Source of the DNA: Eretmocerus hayati | Taxonomy: Eukaryota; Arthropoda; Insecta; Hymenoptera; Aphelinidae | NCBI GenBank assembly: GCA_029851415.1 | Contig: CM056742.1 | Span: forward strand, 52,802,954 to 52,866,953 | Direction: 5' to 3' | DNA: 64,000 nt | Shown: positions 59,413-64,000 of the stretch, in pieces | How positions within the stretch are numbered: position 1 is the stretch's first letter | Layout of the letters: every line of letters starts with the position of its first letter | The notes under the pieces: generated by a model | The model's database searches: none | What the model was told of the DNA's origin: nothing | What the model saw: the letters and a program-made list of their open reading frames with translations, nothing else | Translations under genes and position numbers: made by a program

Positions 59413-60217
59413 ATTTCACTTCAGAGTTGATATTAACTGATGTGTACACTCATGAGTGATCTGACAAATCTGTTTTCAATTTACTCATGAACACATATTC
59501 TCTCACATGTAGTTATTAACGTATCAAGAGTAAGGCTGATCATTCAAACACTGATGATCACTCCATTTCATGCAGTGACAATAAATTAAACTATAGCTAC
59601 ATGCAGCACAATCACAGCGCTACATCAGTGCTAATATAGAGACCCTCCAGGTAAGGGTCTCTACTGCTAATAGCCTGCCCTAAACACTACCTGACACTAC
59701 CACAGCTCACACTGTTATACCCAGCTAGATGCCGGGAACCGCACTGACAAGCAATCCACGGCGATCACACGGTAAACACGGCGTTTACGCGGCTGATGAG
59801 TTACGCGCCGTAGGAATCACACGGATTCCGCAGTTCGCATCGAGCAAAATTTTTCCTCGGGTCGAAAGCGCCAGGCGCCAGTAAAGAAGGTTTCACCTTC
59901 AATAAAACAAAACTAGATTTTAGAGCAAAAACTACTCCGCAACGTGTGAACATCAATGTTTCTCGATACTGTGAGTGAAGAAAAGTTGCAATTAACGATT
60001 CATTTCAAGAATGAATTGGTGCGGAAAAGCTTAAAACGAGGTGAATTTGCTCTTATCGAAGAAAACAGAGGGAGTAAAATTTTAAGTAAAATCGCGTCAC
60101 GAAATGTATGTGTTTATTGGATGCACAGAGAGTGGTTTTTAGACTCTTGTAGCAATGGGATTTGATCAACACCCACCCGAATCTCGAATAAGTTTTACTA
60201 CCGTGCTTCAAACTTAC
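59413..60217. other. gene-free DNA
   Basis: A 69-codon frame at 59956-60165 has no recognisable motif and is not called. Confidence 0.35.
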
Positions 60218-60485
60218 AAAGGTCGAAAAAATAAAAAACTACGCGACGCGAACTTGACATTTTGATCTCTTTTCCGATGGTATTCTTTTGAGGTCACCCT
60301 GGACTAATAGAATGATAAATCGCAATAAAAAGAGTACAAAATATTCATTAAAGGTCGAAAAAATAAAAAACTACGCGACGCGAACTTGACATTTTGATCT
60401 CTTTTCCGATGATATTCTTTTTAGGTCGCCCTGGAATAATAAAATGATAAATTGCAATAAAAAGAGTACAAAATATTCATTAAAA
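60218..60485. repeat. two-copy tandem repeat of about 132 bp
   Basis: AAAGGTCGAAAAAATAAAAA begins both units (60218, 60350); they differ at only a few positions. Confidence 0.9.
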
Positions 60486-60522
60486 ATGACTTGTGTAGTT
60501 GTTTCTATATATAATATATCAT

Positions 60523-60644
60523 GATACAAGGGCGCAAATGATGGTTTTCGCACTTCAAGTGACTTTTTTAGGCCCGAGCCGCAGGCGACGGTCTAAATAG
60601 TCACGAGAAAGTGAAAACCATTGCGCCCAAGTATCTACTATGTT
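60523..60644. repeat. 122-bp hairpin element, copy 2
   Basis: GATACAAGGGCGCAAATGAT pairs with CATTGCGCCCAAGTATC. Same family as 41034-41148; about 160 bp of downstream similarity (60720-60805 versus 41365-41432) is also shared. Confidence 0.6.
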
Positions 60645-60910
60645 TTTTTATATACGAGATAAATATTCAACTCGTATATTAACCATCAAGGACGAAAAAA
60701 TCTACCAAAATCACTTATGATACTATGTTTTTTGATCTTCTGTGAGCAAATGAAAAGCGAAAAACAGTGTGAAAATGGCTCATTTACGCACAGACGACCA
60801 AAAAGCATTTTAAGAGTTCTCCATTTTAATCATGATTTACAACTTCAACTCAAATTTGATATCAACCAATACTCGGAAAACAATGAAAAAATATCCATTC
60901 ATGTTATTAA

Positions 60911-61291
60911 GGCGATGCGGTCACCGTGCACGCTGAACTTTGTTCACAGAACTCTCAAAATCTTTTCCATTATGGGCTAAACGACGAGTTATCCAGGCTT
61001 TATTATCATCTAACTTGGCCTGGATAACTCTTCGTTTGGCCCAAATCGGACTAGATTTTGAGAGTTTTGTGAACGAAAATGTACCAATTTGTAGGTTAGA
61101 AAGTACCCGCGGGCAAGTTATCCTCGTTTATTAGTGATATCCTTGTGATTGGTGACAAATAATGAGTTGTCCACCACAATTCAGATAATAATACGTAATG
61201 GACAAATCGGCTCCAACTTCGTTTCGAGAAAATTTTTTGATTTACATCCAAATAAGATATAATTTCCGGGTTGCACGGTGACCGCATCGCC
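60911..61291. mobile_element. 381-bp TTAA-flanked MITE, copy 2
   Basis: The same inverted termini as copy 1 (GGCGATGCGGTCACCGTGCA) flanked by TTAA (60907-60910, 61292-61295), with a different middle that still contains AAACGACGAG and CATCTAACTTG. Confidence 0.85.
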
Positions 61292-61295
61292 TTAA

Positions 61296-63546
61296 GATAT
61301 GTCTCTGGTGGTTTTAGTCCGAACGATAGATTTTTCAAAAATTTTTCCATTACATTTTTTGAGCTATTATGAAACTGTTTCAAAAGCTCTTGGACTATTA
61401 CTTCTATTATTCTCTTCGAACGACTGTGATTATGCAGGAAAAACGGATTTTCATACCCTCTTCTAAAAATGTTAAATTCAAAATTTCGCGGGTTTACGAC
61501 CATGTGTTATCCCAGGGTTCCTATATGATTCAAGAGATATTTTCAGAATTAACGCAGCTGATTTCTCACTTATTTGAACTCACGGTAGACCGATCGCCAA
61601 TCATACATAATATAATCAATCATGATTGGAACTCATTGATAAGTACAAAAGAAAAACAGCAGGAAGAGATTGATCTTGCCTGGAATAAATTTTTATTCAA
61701 ATTCAACTCATCAAAATATTCTAATTAAGATTAAAGATTTCATGCACGAAGGTTAAAACTCCTGCTTTGAGAGAAGTGCTGTTTCAGTGTGAGATTTTAT
61801 CAGGATATTGAAGTAGTGTGAAGATATTTTGTATCTGTTAAGTTCTTTATCATTTTTGAATTTGAAATTCTTAGTGGTTTTTGATGTGTTGTGTGTCGGG
61901 AATAATAATTTTAAGGTAGATGGTAAGGCTATGAATCTGTCAAGAATGATCTTCTTTCAACAACTCAGGAATACAACATACCACTCTTAAATTTCAACAA
62001 TGGTCATTAGAGTTCTGCGTAAAATACATTTTGTCGTGTCTGGTCCTAATAAAAATTTAACCAAAAAAGAGTTATGAAGGAGAAAATGTCAAAGTTTGAG
62101 TGCTCCAATATAACAACTTGAGAGAATCAAGACCAACCATCAAGCTATGGTCAACAGAATCTTGTTATGAAGGAAGAATTGTTATGGTGTTGTTATTAGT
62201 TAAATTCAAGATTTTTGTGTGAATCACTGATATAAGATAGATGAATTCAAGTCCACAGCCTGTACACATATAGTTCTTTTTTCTGTATCTTATTGTAGGA
62301 AATTACAGCAACTCAGACAAACTATAATAATCCGAAAGTCATCACTCTAATTGAATGGATAACTTAGTTCACTTCGGGAAAAGTCTCTTTTCTATCATTA
62401 TGCTTTTTCAATCTTGTAAAATCTTTGTGCGTACCAAACCTTGATGGATATGTCTCAAATTTTTCTCACAAATTGTTTGGAGTATTTGAAATATAAGTCA
62501 TTAATTATGCGAAGGAAATGGATCATCTCGAATATCTGTGCACAATGTTGATTTGTTAGAACTGAGTCTTTTTAACTATATATCATTTGATTCAGAACAA
62601 ATTTCAATATAGAACGTTTGAGGATAATCAAAATGGAATTAATGATGAAAATTTTTCTCTAGAAGAAACTTCATTATAATTCTGTATATAAATTCAACTT
62701 GAATTCAGTGTCAATAAATCGACCAATAATGATGGAAAAATATTTATTCGAATTCTTGACAGTCTAGTAAATCATATTCGTATATTCATTTAATAATCGT
62801 AATTCTTCAACCCCCTTCTTCCACTCCTACTCAATTCCCCTTATTCACCTTCCCTCTTTTCCTTCTCATCATCTCATTCAAGACCCCCCTTCCTAGTCCT
62901 CTTCTTCAATCCTTCATCAACTCTCTCCTTTTCTCTCCTTCTAAACTTTTCCATTCATCGCCTATTACCTTCCAACCTCTGACTAAGTACACAATAATCG
63001 ACCAAAAACGTACTCTTCACTATCCATCTACATATACATATACTCTCCCTCCCTCTTATTGTTCACCTCCAACCGACGATATATTTAACAGCCTATTTGC
63101 AACGCGTTTTCTAAAAGCATATACATAATATATGTACTATTATAAAAAATTCCAATAATTATCCCTCCTTCTTCATGCATCGAAAACTTTTTTACAATTC
63201 AGTATGAACGCAAATTTTGTACACCATAATCACTATATCAGTTAATTATTATGCTTTTACTCGTTAGCGTTTGTCTTGTTTACCCCTTCTTCTCGATTGC
63301 AACGATGCGTCACAATACATTACACGTTCATCAGTCAAAGGAGAGGGGGATGTCTAGACATACGCGCTTGTTTGGTGGCGCCAGTCTTCTTTACCCCTTC
63401 TCCTTGACAACAAAGGCACATTGGAAATTCCTCACACGTCTGGGGCCAGGAGGAGTAGGGAAGCGCTCAATGTTGCGCGCTCCTGTATTGACGTCAGTCA
63501 TTGTTACTTGTTTTCCTCACACCTGTACACAAAACAGAATTAAGCT
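61296..63546. other. 2.2 kb without recognisable genes
   Basis: A 119-codon frame at 61369-61728 has no recognised motif. 62810-62960 is CT-rich simple sequence. Confidence 0.35.
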
Positions 63547-63663
63547 CTGATGGTGAAAGAAGAGTGGGAAAACATTTGATGCCGCGTAACAACTTGGCAA
63601 GTGGCAGTCTGTCGGTGCTCTTCGGTATGGACACATGGGTAGCTCCGGATAAATGACGGTGCA

Positions 63664-63704
<41 letters not shown>

Positions 63705-63999
63705 TATTCTCCAGTCAATTATATTCTGTCTTCCAGAATATATGTAAGAAGGAGGAAAGGGGTAAATCATTTGTATTCAATATTCATATTCAATATTGAC
63801 GTCATATCACATAATATGTAATGTTAGTTGTATATGTATGTTATGTAATACAGTGAATAATAGTAACATTCACATGTAGTAATGGTGTCGGTCATTGCTG
63901 ATAGGAAGATGATATGATGGTGAAAGAAAAGTGGGGGGAAGCATTTGGTGCCGCGAAACAACTCGACGTGTGCCAGTCTGTTGGGGCACTTCGGAGTGA
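63547..63999. repeat. direct duplication of about 85 bp around a (TA)n tract
   Basis: TGATGGTGAAAGAA(G/A)AGTGGG ... CAGTCTGT(C/T)GG(T/G)G occurs at about 63547-63632 and 63914-63999 (about 367 bp apart), with (TA)n at 63665-63700 between. Confidence 0.6.
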
Positions 64000-64000
64000 A

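Noticed and set aside
59780..59830. CTGATGAG motif suggesting a hammerhead ribozyme
   Set aside because: The required GAAA core and closing stems are not present in the right positions.
61369..61728. 119-codon frame with helical look
   Set aside because: AT-rich, no motif, no promoter or splice context; chance frame cannot be excluded.

Overview
The window looks like eukaryotic, most likely insect, DNA. The coding islands are AT-rich, introns are short (73-78 nt) with GT..AG borders, core promoters are TATA plus TCAGT-type initiators as in arthropods, and about half the sequence is transposons, fold-back elements and satellites. I recognise no host housekeeping gene.

Positions 1-7000 and 25870-33060 appear to be one decayed, integrated DNA-virus-like element of the adintovirus/Maverick (Polinton) kind. 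From left to right it holds: a coiled-coil protein with one intron (minus, runs off the left edge), a DUF8207-like protein (minus), a packaging ATPase with a GPSNCGKT P-loop (minus), a phospholipase A2 capsid-entry-type protein (plus), an adenain-like cysteine protease (plus), a penton-like minor capsid protein (plus), a major-capsid-like protein split in three (plus), a conserved protein of unknown function (plus), a retroviral-type integrase (plus), a small intact spliced gene (minus), a class I ribonucleotide reductase small subunit (minus) and a probable relative of the small gene (minus). No DNA polymerase is visible. Nearly every gene carries a stop or frameshift, so the copy is a fossil. 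Its promoter layout survives: a TATA box about 33 nt upstream of a TCAG/TCATTC initiator recurs at most genes. In three places the stop codon of one gene lies inside the TATA box of the next, and one TATA octamer is shared by two divergent genes.

The major-capsid gene was hit twice. A 1.24-kb fold-back element with TTAA target duplications lies at 5374-6613. An 18.87-kb element with 405-466-bp terminal inverted repeats and a TA duplication lies at 7000-25869. The large element is itself loaded with insertions: a 1.1-kb inverted-repeat element, a ~4-kb array of 33-bp repeats, several hairpin elements, and a young Ty3/Gypsy retrotransposon (14687-21208). The retrotransposon has apparently identical 351-bp LTRs, a tRNA-Pro primer site, gag and pol in the same frame separated by one UGA, and a one-base break in reverse transcriptase.

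From 33060 to 36210 lie three 3' ends of an R1-like LINE, each bounded by (GA)n. From 36210 to the end is a repeat-rich, gene-poor tract: long inverted-repeat elements (36629-37473, 38747-42916, 49132-51461), two copies of a TTAA-flanked MITE (45975-46357, 60911-61291), a 535-bp tandem satellite (about 51630-54230), and an apparently intact Tigger/pogo transposon (56366-58679) inserted in a ~250-bp tandem repeat. Family names come from reading motifs by eye and from recall; no database search was run.
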